A stretch of 64,000 bases of DNA from Bythopirellula goksoeyrii (lineage in GTDB: Bacteria > Planctomycetota > Planctomycetia > Pirellulales > Lacipirellulaceae): assembly GCF_008065115.1 (NCBI RefSeq), contig NZ_CP042913.1, positions 1,772,338-1,836,337 of the forward strand. The letters run 5' to 3'. Shown here piece after piece: positions 1-8,292 of this stretch. The notes under the pieces are model-generated. The model saw only the letters and a program-made list of their open reading frames with translations. It searched no databases and had not been told where the DNA came from. The position numbers were made by a program, and so were the translations under genes. Numbering within the stretch: the stretch's first letter is position 1; every line of letters begins with the position of its first letter.

Positions 1-1698
1 GCCCGTTCCCGTTTCCTCCTGTATACGTGGGTCGGCACTTCGGAAGAACTTGTCGAAGACTTTCGGCAACTCTTCTTCTGCGATTCCTACTCCCGTGTCC
101 TCGATGGCAAAATCGAGCATGGAATGTTCGATTTTTACTCTCAAGGTGACATGGCCTCCTTCGGGGGTGTATTTGACCGCATTGCCCAGAAGGTTGACCA
201 ATACGGCTACAATCTTGTCTTTGTCAATCTTGATTTCAGGCATCTTTTCGGGGAGTTCGCTAGAAAAAGTAATATTCTTCTTTTGCACCAATGGCTCGAT
301 CTTCTCTAGCACCTCTTCAAAAAGCCGTTCTGTATCAACTTTCTGACGTTCAATCGTGAGAGATCCCATTTCCATGCTGCTTATGCTTAGCAGGTCATCA
401 ACAAAGCGTGCTAATCGGGTAACTTCGCTGTTGATGATATTGCAGAATTCCTTCTGCTGCTCGACATCGATCTCGTCACACGTGACCAGCGTCTCTGCAT
501 AGGCTTTGATATTGGACAAGGGTGTGCGCAGCTCATGGGTTGCCGTGTCGATGAATTGATCCCGCATTTTCTCGGAAAGCTTTTGTTGAGTAATATCCCT
601 TAAACACCAGACCTGCCCTGGCTGCTGGGAACTGTCCAACCCTTGTCTCGATACTCGAATAATACGATCCGCTAAGCTCCCTTGACGAAGGATCTCACAA
701 ACCGCAGGGCGACCATCTTGGCCGGCCAGTGCAATTTCTTGTGCTTTCTCATCGATGTCTCGAAGTAGCTCCTGAATCGAGGCACCTTCGGCAAAGTTTT
801 CGCCGAGCAACGCAGCGACGGCTCGATTCGCAAAGGTGATCCGTCCTTCGATGTCGGTCATAGCGACACCATCGGGAATACTCTCTAGAATCTCTCTGTC
901 CTGGCTAGCACGTCGCGAGACAGTCGCTTCCGCGAGTCTTGCTTCAAGCGTTCGATTATCAGGTCCCTCCTGATTGCGATGAACCAAATCTACCAGGCGA
1001 TTCCAGCCTAATGAGGTGGCATCTCCGACACGGATAGAGGAGACTTGCTCAGTGCTTCCGAGGGGCAGTGCTGCGATCTGTTGAAGTTGTTTGCTGACTT
1101 CATCGAGGGGGCTAGTCAAGCGAGAGAGAACTATAGCGCCGAGGGCAACTAGTGCGAGAGGTACAAGGATGGCTACCGGTGCAAGCGGAGCCACTGCCGC
1201 CATAGTTTGCCAGATGTCCGGCTCGACGACTCCTATATGAAGCATCCCTACCGGCTGCTTGTTGGCCGCCAGAGGCAAGCGGTATTCACTGATCTTTGAT
1301 CCATTGGAGTTCACGAAGCTAACTCCCTTGAATCCACCCCACTGCAGATGACTTCCTTCGAGCTCAGCTGCCTCTTGATCAATCAAGCTTGCTTGAGTAT
1401 GCGCACAATAAAGTCCATCGTTTGAAACGATGGCACAGTAGTCAAGTCTCGACTCGGCTTTTGCACGGAGCAACAGTGCCTGCAGATTCTCCGTTCCATT
1501 GCGCAGATATTCGAGTTCAATTGCCGCGGAAAGTTTGTCCAGTCGTGCCAGGCAAGTGCCAATGTTCCTGCTACTCAGCACTGAATGGGTCGTGATCAGC
1601 ACCCCAGCAGCCAACCAAGTCACTGCTACTATGCAAAACAGCAAATAGTAGGCAACGACTCTGCGCGGCAAACCCAGATTGGGACGACGAACTAACAT
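1..1698 (-). CDS. Membrane sensor histidine kinase (C-terminal end outside window)
   Basis: The reading frame starts at the ATG complementary to 1696-1698 and stays open to the window edge, giving 566 visible residues. A membrane helix lies near residues 14-36 and a second near 165-190, with a periplasmic sensor region between them. A PAS-like segment follows (ESIPDGVAMTDIEG), then a HisKA domain with phospho-acceptor His388 in THELRTPLSNIKAY. The HATPase domain shows the N box LLGNAVKYTP, the G1 box DTGVGIAEEE and the F box KFFRS. The last part of the ATPase domain is missing because the window ends. It lies 42 bases behind a single-domain response regulator on the same strand and is very likely its partner. 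The signal it senses cannot be told. Confidence 0.9.
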   Translation of the reverse strand, partial: MLVRRPNLGLPRRVVAYYLLFCIVAVTWLAAGVLITTHSVLSSRNIGTCLARLDKLSAAIELEYLRNGTENLQALLLRAKAESRLDYCAIVSNDGLYCAHTQASLIDQEAAELEGSHLQWGGFKGVSFVNSNGSKISEYRLPLAANKQPVGMLHIGVVEPDIWQTMAAVAPLAPVAILVPLALVALGAIVLSRLTSPLDEVSKQLQQIAALPLGSTEQVSSIRVGDATSLGWNRLVDLVHRNQEGPDNRTLEARLAEATVSRRASQDREILESIPDGVAMTDIEGRITFANRAVAALLGENFAEGASIQELLRDIDEKAQEIALAGQDGRPAVCEILRQGSLADRIIRVSRQGLDSSQQPGQVWCLRDITQQKLSEKMRDQFIDTATHELRTPLSNIKAYAETLVTCDEIDVEQQKEFCNIINSEVTRLARFVDDLLSISSMEMGSLTIERQKVDTERLFEEVLEKIEPLVQKKNITFSSELPEKMPEIKIDKDKIVAVLVNLLGNAVKYTPEGGHVTLRVKIEHSMLDFAIEDTGVGIAEEELPKVFDKFFRSADPRIQEETGTG

Positions 1699-1740
1699 GG
1701 CTTCTCTGCAATCTGGGCATGGGAGCAATCAGCTAGGGAC

Positions 1741-2133
1741 CTAAACGACAGCACCTAAGAGTTCATTCACTTCGTTGACTACCGCAGCGGGACTAAAGGG
1801 TTTGCAAAAAACTCCATTAATTCCTACCTCCTCGCGCAGCTTTGGCAATTCCAACTCTAAGCCTTTTGCTGTGAGTAGAATCAAGGGGCAGTCAAAATAG
1901 CTCGGCAACGCTCGCAAGGCCCGGCACAGTTCAATACCCGACATGACCGGCATCTGCTGATCGGTTATCACGACGTCAAACTGCTTCTCCTGGGCTAGTT
2001 CTAGTGCCACCTGACCGTTGATGGCAATCTGTGTCTCGAAACCCGCGCGATCCAGAGCGAACTGGGTCACGCGGGCCAAGGCGACATTGTCGTCCACAAT
2101 TAGGGCTCTATAACTCATCGTTTCAATACCCAT
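1741..2133 (-). CDS. Single-domain (CheY-like) response regulator
   Basis: This 130-residue protein is a lone receiver domain with no output domain. The acidic pair is Asp14-Asp15 (LIVDDN), the predicted phospho-acceptor is Asp58 (VVITDQQMP), and the conserved switch Thr88 and Lys111 are present (LLTAK, FCKPF). A second possible start is Met6. It sits between a GspG-like pseudopilin gene and the histidine kinase gene, all leftward with gaps of about 45 bases, so one transcript is likely. With no DNA-binding domain it probably signals by protein contact, perhaps to the neighbouring c-di-GMP or secretion proteins; that target is inferred only. Confidence 0.9.
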   Translation of the reverse strand: MGIETMSYRALIVDDNVALARVTQFALDRAGFETQIAINGQVALELAQEKQFDVVITDQQMPVMSGIELCRALRALPSYFDCPLILLTAKGLELELPKLREEVGINGVFCKPFSPAAVVNEVNELLGAVV

Positions 2134-2181
2134 TAGTCTGAACTACATGTCACGTATAAGGGAATCTATGACGCCTAACTC

Positions 2182-2616
2182 TTACAGGTCGTCATAGGTG
2201 ACTGCGGGGTTCGTTGGAGTTGCCGTTGTGCAATTGCAAATGAATTCGCCTGTGGTTGTGTTGTACATCCATCCAGTCGCATTGTCCGCTACAAGAGGAT
2301 CAGCAGCTGAGACTGTGATCAAATTGTCTCCAGTACCCACGGGGCTCTTTGGAAACGTTCCGCGAATATAGTTTTTCATCGAGACCTGAAAATCTGCCAC
2401 ACCATCGGTCGCACAGGCAGGATAGGTACCGGCATTATCGGCTGAATAAAGTTCGATACCATCTCGAATGATCGACAACGTCTGTCGGAGACCATTCTCT
2501 GTGGCAGCACCGGAAGTCTTGAACAATTTAGGCGCTCCCACACCAGCGAGTATTCCTAAAATCAAGATCACCACCACAAGTTCAATCAGTGTAAATGCAT
2601 GTTTCTGGCGAGACAT
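2182..2616 (-). CDS. GspG-like major pseudopilin / type IV pilin-like protein
   Basis: A 144-residue protein opening with a short basic leader and a class III prepilin signal: MSRQKHA then FTLIELVVVILILGILAG. The Glu at position +5 of the mature protein is present, as is the hydrophobic N-terminal helix. The residue before the cleavage point is Ala, not the usual Gly. The C-terminal part (SADNAGTYPAC, GWMYNTTTGEF) resembles the small globular domain of GspG-type major pseudopilins. It heads a leftward unit with the response regulator and histidine kinase. It is divergent from a second unit carrying four further prepilin-like proteins, and is probably the main subunit of the same fibre. Confidence 0.85.
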   Translation of the reverse strand: MSRQKHAFTLIELVVVILILGILAGVGAPKLFKTSGAATENGLRQTLSIIRDGIELYSADNAGTYPACATDGVADFQVSMKNYIRGTFPKSPVGTGDNLITVSAADPLVADNATGWMYNTTTGEFICNCTTATPTNPAVTYDDL

Positions 2617-2993
2617 TGTCAGTCCTCTTTTTTAGCTATAACTCTCTGTGAATATTCTGCCGCAATCGGCACTAAACCTTAGCTTGCACAATGGTGGCCA
2701 CACTAAAGAGCGAGAGAGTTTCTTCGATATTCAGTATGGGCCTAGAAATAAATAGCTTATGATCTCGGCGGTGTAGCCAGTGTGATGGGAACAATCTCCA
2801 ATACTTCCCATCCTAATCCTCACCTGCCCTACAATCGAAACTTCACCCATCAGCAGCAGCTTGCAACTGGAATAACTAAGCTATTCTTCGGATATATACA
2901 GATTCCCTGGGCTCATTTTGCGATGCAATTGAAATAGAGCTTCTCAGGATCGGCACACCTTGCTCGTTGAAAATCGCTCGGAGTATGCGCGTC
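2617..2993. other. Intergenic region between divergent pseudopilin units
   Basis: This 377-base gap separates the leftward pilin-regulator-kinase unit from the rightward HD-GYP unit, so it should hold both promoters. No convincing -35/-10 pair, repeat or RNA element was seen. Open frames crossing it on the minus strand are shadows of the HD-GYP gene. Confidence 0.5.
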
Positions 2994-4619
2994 ATGACAA
3001 CCGAACTTGCAGACATTCCGCTGAGTGAAGCGACTGAGTCGCGTCAACTCCGCGAATTGGAAGATGCTTGTGGTATGCGATTCGATACTTGGACGAACAG
3101 CGGCGATAAATGGGTATGTTCGTCTGGAGGCATGGAGTCCACTGCACTTGATGAAGATTCTATTCAAGAGATCTGTTTGACAGTTCGCAGCACTCGGCGA
3201 CTTGCGACAATGAACATCGACACGGGCGCTACTCTTGTGGCGATTCCCTGGAAGGATCCAGAAACGAGAGTCCCCCGGGTCCTCACTGGAGTAGTGGATA
3301 CCGATTCGCTCCAATTATTATTGTTTTCAATTAAACAGACTCTCAAAGTGGAACAGCAGCTTGAAGAGTTGGAAGGACTTCGTGAAGAAAACTCCGTTTT
3401 CCTGCGGCAAGTGACGGAAGATTTCGAGGAGCTCACTTTCCTGCGATCTATGGCTGAGCATTTAACTCTCGAAAACAACAATCAGGGCCTCACTCAGCTT
3501 ACAAACTACACGTTGTCCTTGTTGGGGCAACTTGTGGGAATCGAGCAACTGTATTTCCTTGAGAACGTCAAAGGAAAGTCCGAAGTGCGTGCATCGTGGG
3601 GTGCTTCGAGTAAAACGAATCAAGCTCTTGCGAACTGGCAAATCGAAGCTGTCACCGACAGTGTGTCGGGTCAACTGAATGGCAGACCTCTGGTACGAAA
3701 TCAGATTAAACCTTTGGAATTAGGCTATGGCATTCGCACAGTTCAGGAACTGATCATCGTACCGGTCTCAACGACCCTCACCCGAATAGGCTGGTTGGTC
3801 GCTATCAACCGCAACGAATTAGACTCTGAGAATTCAACGGATGCCAGATGGGTCTTAAGTCAAAACGAACTCGGCTCGCGTGAGACGTCGCTATTAACAA
3901 CTGCGGCTGCGATGTTGGGATCCCATTCAAACAACCTGTCATTATTTGAAGAACGCGAAAAGCTGCTTGTCAACGTCGTTCGCGCTCTTGTATCGGCCAT
4001 CGATTCGCGTGATCCCTATACCTGCGGTCACAGCGAAAGAGTCGCACTCTATGCCCGGCGCCTTGCAGTTGAGATCGGCCTTGGTGAAGACGTCTGTGAG
4101 AGAATCTATCTTACGGGACTGCTACATGATTTGGGCAAGATTGGCATACAGGACTCGGTGTTAAAAAAAGATGGCCCACTTACATCGGAAGAGTTTGCTG
4201 AAATTCAACAACATCCGGAGTTGGGGTGGAGCATTTTACAAGGCCTCGAGCAACTCGACTATGTTTTGCCCGGCGTACTCCATCACCACGAACGTTTCGA
4301 TGGACAAGGGTATCCGGATAATCTCCGAGGTGATGAAACCCCGCTCGAGGGTCGCCTACTGGCCGTCGTGGATGCGTTTGATGCCATGACTTCCAATCGT
4401 ACTTACCGACCGGGAATGCCCCTAGAAAAGGCGATCAATATTCTTGCCGAAGGTGCAGGAACTCAATGGGATGCAGACCTTGTTGACGCATTTCTACGAA
4501 TCTTACCCGATATTCAAGAGATTCGCGAATCCTACAGCCGCCCTCCCCTACCAAAGAGAACACAACGAGCTTCTTCGGCACTCGAGCAAGAGATAAGCGA
4601 GAACAGCGTGGCAGTGTGA
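2994..4619 (+). CDS. HD-GYP domain c-di-GMP phosphodiesterase
   Basis: The C-terminal third is an HD-GYP domain. The HD pair is His378-Asp379 (GLLHDLGK), and HHHERFDGQGYP at about residues 430-441 holds the GYP signature. Such enzymes hydrolyse cyclic di-GMP and contain a metal centre. The first 300 residues contain a coiled-coil-like stretch near 120-150 and a GAF-like region, probably sensory. An upstream TTG at 2967 and an ATG at 2985 are in frame; ATG 2994 is preferred because GGAG lies 10 bases before it. The stop overlaps the next pseudopilin frame, so this gene leads a rightward unit with four pseudopilin genes. That arrangement suggests that c-di-GMP turnover is tied to assembly of the fibre. 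Confidence 0.9.
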   Translation: MTTELADIPLSEATESRQLRELEDACGMRFDTWTNSGDKWVCSSGGMESTALDEDSIQEICLTVRSTRRLATMNIDTGATLVAIPWKDPETRVPRVLTGVVDTDSLQLLLFSIKQTLKVEQQLEELEGLREENSVFLRQVTEDFEELTFLRSMAEHLTLENNNQGLTQLTNYTLSLLGQLVGIEQLYFLENVKGKSEVRASWGASSKTNQALANWQIEAVTDSVSGQLNGRPLVRNQIKPLELGYGIRTVQELIIVPVSTTLTRIGWLVAINRNELDSENSTDARWVLSQNELGSRETSLLTTAAAMLGSHSNNLSLFEEREKLLVNVVRALVSAIDSRDPYTCGHSERVALYARRLAVEIGLGEDVCERIYLTGLLHDLGKIGIQDSVLKKDGPLTSEEFAEIQQHPELGWSILQGLEQLDYVLPGVLHHHERFDGQGYPDNLRGDETPLEGRLLAVVDAFDAMTSNRTYRPGMPLEKAINILAEGAGTQWDADLVDAFLRILPDIQEIRESYSRPPLPKRTQRASSALEQEISENSVAV

Positions 4620-4639
4620 TTCCCAGAGAGGGTTCAATT

Positions 4640-5152
4640 GTGGATAGCTCGCAAGCGTACCAATTACAACCGATGTCCCAACCACAGATTCCGGCCCGAT
4701 TCGTGCAGCGTTCGGCATTCTCATTGATCGAAATGACAATCGTGCTATTGATCATTGGGATACTGGCTGGTATAGCAATCCCAAAATTTGATACGGCTTT
4801 GAAAGCGACTCGGGCTCGCGGTGCAGCGAACTTGGTCAAGAGCGACCTGAACTACGCACGACGTCTTGCTCAGCAGTCCAGTTCCAGCCAATCTGTCAGT
4901 TTTGATGCTATTGCCGAGAGTTATGCTCTTGTTGGCGTCAACGATATCGACCGACGAAATCAGTTCTATGTGGTCAATTTGAGCGACAGCAAGTATGACT
5001 CCCAAATTGACACGGTAGATTTTGCCGGTACCAGCAATGTCAAATTCGACATTCACGGACGTCCCGATAATCCAGGAACGATCGTAATCAGTTCCGGCAG
5101 CACAACAGAAACCATTCAAGTCAACTCCGAAGGGCAAGTGTTGATTCAGTAG
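4640..5152 (+). CDS. GspH-like minor pseudopilin
   Basis: About 170 residues. A 25-30 residue leader precedes the prepilin site RSA|FSLIEM and a hydrophobic helix (TIVLLIIGILAGIAIP), followed by a globular part (KSDLNYARRLAQQSS) like GspH/FimT minor pseudopilins. The frame is open from GTG 4616, which overlaps the HD-GYP stop. GTG 4640 is preferred because AGAGGG sits 7 bases before it; ATG 4673 is a third option. The residue before the cleavage point is Ala. It is translationally close to the HD-GYP gene and followed by three more pseudopilin-like genes. A minor subunit at the tip of the pseudopilus is the likely role. Confidence 0.8.
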   Translation: MDSSQAYQLQPMSQPQIPARFVQRSAFSLIEMTIVLLIIGILAGIAIPKFDTALKATRARGAANLVKSDLNYARRLAQQSSSSQSVSFDAIAESYALVGVNDIDRRNQFYVVNLSDSKYDSQIDTVDFAGTSNVKFDIHGRPDNPGTIVISSGSTTETIQVNSEGQVLIQ

Positions 5153-5194
5153 CAAATGTTCTTGTTGTTGAATTGACGACTTCCACGCTCAGCC

Positions 5195-6259
5195 ATGCAA
5201 CGACATGCGTTTACCTTGATTGAGCTAACGGTTGCCCTCGCGGCAAGTACGATACTTGTGGCTGGACTGGCGTCGTCACTCTATATTTCCAGTCAAGCAC
5301 TCAACGTAAACGCGTCGCAGAAAACACGCACAGCGGCTGTCGTACTGCATGATCTGGCGACCGATCTCAACAAAGCGGTCGAGTTTTCCGAGCGTACTGC
5401 TACGGCACTCACCTTCACCGTGCCTGACCGCAATGGCGACAGTGCTCCTGAAGTCATCCGATATGCCTGGACGGGTACTCCCGGAGATCCTCTCACCTAT
5501 CAGTACAACGGCGGTACGGTTGTCAACATCGCCACCGATGTGCAAAGTTTCAATACGACTGCTCTCACACGAGATATGGTAGCCGAATCACTGGTTACGC
5601 CTGTTGCGAGCAACGTCGTATTCGAGGAAATGACATCCGCAAAACTAGCGAGCAATGGCAGTTCGATTGCGATTACGAAGCCACCAGGGACCACCCAGGG
5701 AGATTTGCTGATTGCAGCTGTTGCTACCGATGGCAATGTTACTTCGTCTCTTGTTGGACCCTCTGGGTGGAATCTCATCACAATTGGCCCTTCAGGAGGA
5801 TCCATCCGACAAACTCTCGGCGTATGGTGGAAGATTGCGTCTAGTAGTGAACCTGGGAGTTATCAATTCAATTGGGCTCTGAGTGAGCAAGCTTATGGAT
5901 GGGTTATGCGTTTCAAGGGTCACGATGCAACAAGCCCAATCAACGCCTTCGCCATGGAATCTGGTTACGCAATACTCACAGCACCAAGTCCAGCAGTTGT
6001 CAGCTCCGTAGACAACGCATTGATACTGCGACTTGCAGGCTTCGACAGTTATCCCATCACACTTAACGTACTCGGTTTAGTTGGGCATAGTCTGATCACC
6101 ATGGATTCGAGCAGCACAAGCTCGAGCGCAACGTCCGGTGGAGCAGGCTATATGCAACAAAGCACTGCAGGCAATAGTGGGGCTTCAGCCTTCACGCTCG
6201 TAGGTGCTGAGGAATTCACCAGCGTTACTATCGCGATAGCACCCGAGGTGAATCCATGA
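5195..6259 (+). CDS. Prepilin-like protein with large C-terminal extracellular domain
   Basis: The 354-residue product begins MQRHA|FTLIELTVALAASTIL, a class III prepilin signal with Ala before the cleavage point. Residues to about 130 look like a GspJ/PilW-type minor pseudopilin. From about residue 150 to the end there is a separate domain (SIAITKPPGTTQGDLLIAA, EPGSYQFNWALSEQAYGWV, GHDATSPINA). It resembles a beta-sandwich module that I recall from secreted bacterial proteins, not from pilins. Such a fusion would display the module at the fibre tip or deliver it through the machine. The gene ends in an ATGA overlap with the next pilin gene. The J-type label is tentative. Confidence 0.75.
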   Translation: MQRHAFTLIELTVALAASTILVAGLASSLYISSQALNVNASQKTRTAAVVLHDLATDLNKAVEFSERTATALTFTVPDRNGDSAPEVIRYAWTGTPGDPLTYQYNGGTVVNIATDVQSFNTTALTRDMVAESLVTPVASNVVFEEMTSAKLASNGSSIAITKPPGTTQGDLLIAAVATDGNVTSSLVGPSGWNLITIGPSGGSIRQTLGVWWKIASSSEPGSYQFNWALSEQAYGWVMRFKGHDATSPINAFAMESGYAILTAPSPAVVSSVDNALILRLAGFDSYPITLNVLGLVGHSLITMDSSSTSSSATSGGAGYMQQSTAGNSGASAFTLVGAEEFTSVTIAIAPEVNP

Positions 6260-6909
6260 AGCAGTTTCATTTTCCTTCAATTCGAATTCAAGGGCTTCCG
6301 CGGGCAGGCATTAGCCTGGTTGAGGTCGCGATCGCCTCGCTCTTGGTTGGGGTCACATTGGTTGCATCCTTAGAGACAGTGGGAGGTGTCTATCGGACTC
6401 AGCGACTCAACGCCACACGTTTAGCAGGATCCTGCCTGGCCATGGAATTGATGTCGGAAATCCTCACAATGTCTTATGAGGATCCCGAAACAAGTAGTCT
6501 TTTGATTGGCAGAGAGACTGGTGAATCAGCGTCTAATCGCTCAGATTTCGATGATGTTGATGATTATGATAACTACAACTCTCTAGGAACCAAGTCAAAG
6601 AGTGGAGCTGCCGTGGCAGGTCTCTCGAATTGGCGCCGACAAGTGGATGTGACATGGATTGATCCATTAACAGGACTAGTTGGGATCTTGGACACGAATC
6701 TAAAGAAAATCACTGTTACAGTTACCAGTCCTGATGGCATAACCAACACTTTGACAGCCTACCGCTCGAAATGGGGAATGTTGGAGCAGACCCCGGTCAT
6801 GGATACAACAGCTGTCAGTTGGATCGGTGCTTCACTTCAATTGGGGGCTGGAACTCCGGTTTCTTACATTGGAACCCACCTCACGAACCTTGCTGATGAT
6901 GCTCCTTAG
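6256..6909 (+). CDS. GspI/PilV-like minor pseudopilin
   Basis: The start overlaps the previous stop (ATGA). The 217-residue product has a 17-residue leader, then the prepilin site PRAG|ISLVEVAIASLLVG with the classical Gly before the cleavage point and Glu at +5. The following LNATRLAGSCLAMELMSEIL is typical of the GspI/PilV family. In classical systems the GspI-like protein helps nucleate the tip complex with J- and K-like proteins; here J-like, I-like and K-like candidates are adjacent in this order. The remainder (DWRRQVDVTW-like segment near residues 120-165) resembles the family's globular domain. Confidence 0.8.
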   Translation: MKQFHFPSIRIQGLPRAGISLVEVAIASLLVGVTLVASLETVGGVYRTQRLNATRLAGSCLAMELMSEILTMSYEDPETSSLLIGRETGESASNRSDFDDVDDYDNYNSLGTKSKSGAAVAGLSNWRRQVDVTWIDPLTGLVGILDTNLKKITVTVTSPDGITNTLTAYRSKWGMLEQTPVMDTTAVSWIGASLQLGAGTPVSYIGTHLTNLADDAP

Positions 6910-6925
6910 GAAATTGATAGAATCC

Positions 6926-8206
6926 ATGTCTCGCAAGATACTCACCAATCGAAATTCCCGTCAGCCAATCGGCACAATTTATGTGGCTGTGCTGGGCGTT
7001 TCACTGATCGTGGCGGTCATAAGCATCACCGCGATACATATTGCTCGGATAGAGATGCGGGAAGTCATCGCAGTGAACGAAATTTCTCGGGCACGGCTGA
7101 TGGCTGAGTCTGGCGTCGAATTCGCAGTTTGCAAGATCAAATCAAACCCACTTTGGAGGAATGAATTTACTAGTGGAATAACGAATACACTCAGCGGTTT
7201 ACTCAGCATACTCACCGGCTCCGGCCAATTTGACTTCACACTGACCGACTCCGATGGCGATCTCGATGACGACAATCAAGACGCCGTAACTCTCCGTTCA
7301 GTGGGAACTGCAGGGGGTGCCACCAGTGTTGTCGAAGTGCTGCTTCAGCCAACCGGTGCAGGAATCAGTTGCCTCGAGGCATCTCTGCATAGTGCCGGAC
7401 CAATTTTCGTTCAGGCCACAGTTGTCACCGACCAGATGGTGAGCGCGAATAGCGACATCACGATTTCTGGAGGGATGAGTATCCAGGGAGAGGCCTGGTC
7501 GACAGGTGCGATCAGTGGCACTGTTACTGACGTTACTTATACGAACCGAACACCACCTCGCGTGATGCCTGATCCGACAACGGTATTTGAGTATTATATC
7601 GCAAATGGGACTTCAATTAACTCCGGTAGCATTGGCTCTCACATCGAGCAATGCATAATCAGCCCAGGAAGTAATCCATACGGATTAGGCGTCCAAAACT
7701 CACAAGGGATTTACGTGATCGACTGCCAAGGAGGCAGCATGACATTGAGAAACTGTCGCATCGAAGGAACTCTAGTATTTCTCAATGCTGCCGGTGGAGT
7801 AAAGCTGGAAGGCTCCATTTACTGGAAGCCGGCAATTTCTAACTTTCCAGCTCTAATGGTGGAAGGACCAGTTCAGATGGACTGGGATCGAAATATTTCA
7901 CTCTCGGAATCAACTACAGGGGTCAATTTCAACCCAGCGCATACTCCATACAATAATACTTCTGACAGTGACACAACAGACAATTACACAAGCACACTTG
8001 AAGGACTTGTCTATATCGATGGCAATCTGCATGTCACTCGTAGTTCAACATACACGGGTGTCGTCGTTGTATCGGGAACAGTACAGGCTGATGCAAGTAC
8101 AAATTTCAACTATGATTCAAAGTTCCTGAATAATGCTCCCCCGGGGTTTGCTTCGGGCGCGGACATGCAAATTGTCCCAGGCACCTGGAAACAAGTGGCA
8201 TTCTGA
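6926..8206 (+). CDS. PilX/GspK-like protein with repetitive beta-rich C-terminus
   Basis: About 426 residues from ATG 6926; the frame is open from 6827, but that start overlaps the previous gene by 83 bases. The N-terminus has one hydrophobic helix (GTIYVAVLGVSLIVAVISI) followed by SRARLMAESGVEFAVCKI, as in PilX/GspK-type minor pilins that lack the strict prepilin motif. The rest is rich in short beta strands with many Ser, Thr and Asn (residues about 130-400), resembling a beta-helix or surface domain. It is the last gene of the rightward pilin unit and is followed by a strong hairpin. No enzymatic motif was seen. Confidence 0.7.
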   Translation: MSRKILTNRNSRQPIGTIYVAVLGVSLIVAVISITAIHIARIEMREVIAVNEISRARLMAESGVEFAVCKIKSNPLWRNEFTSGITNTLSGLLSILTGSGQFDFTLTDSDGDLDDDNQDAVTLRSVGTAGGATSVVEVLLQPTGAGISCLEASLHSAGPIFVQATVVTDQMVSANSDITISGGMSIQGEAWSTGAISGTVTDVTYTNRTPPRVMPDPTTVFEYYIANGTSINSGSIGSHIEQCIISPGSNPYGLGVQNSQGIYVIDCQGGSMTLRNCRIEGTLVFLNAAGGVKLEGSIYWKPAISNFPALMVEGPVQMDWDRNISLSESTTGVNFNPAHTPYNNTSDSDTTDNYTSTLEGLVYIDGNLHVTRSSTYTGVVVVSGTVQADASTNFNYDSKFLNNAPPGFASGADMQIVPGTWKQVAF

Positions 8207-8238
8207 GACGGAAGAATGTGACCAGTCAACAACTAAAA

Positions 8239-8273
8239 AAGAGATGGGAGAACCTGCGGTTCTCCCATCTCTT
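8239..8273. terminator. Bidirectional intrinsic terminator
   Basis: A perfect 16-base-pair hairpin with loop TGC (arms 8239-8254 and 8258-8273, AAGAGATGGGAGAACC and its complement). A run of A at 8235-8240 gives a T tract when read on the minus strand, so it fits the gene ending at 8293. It also lies 32 bases after the rightward pilin operon. Confidence 0.85.
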
Positions 8274-8292
8274 GACTGATCGACGCTACGAT

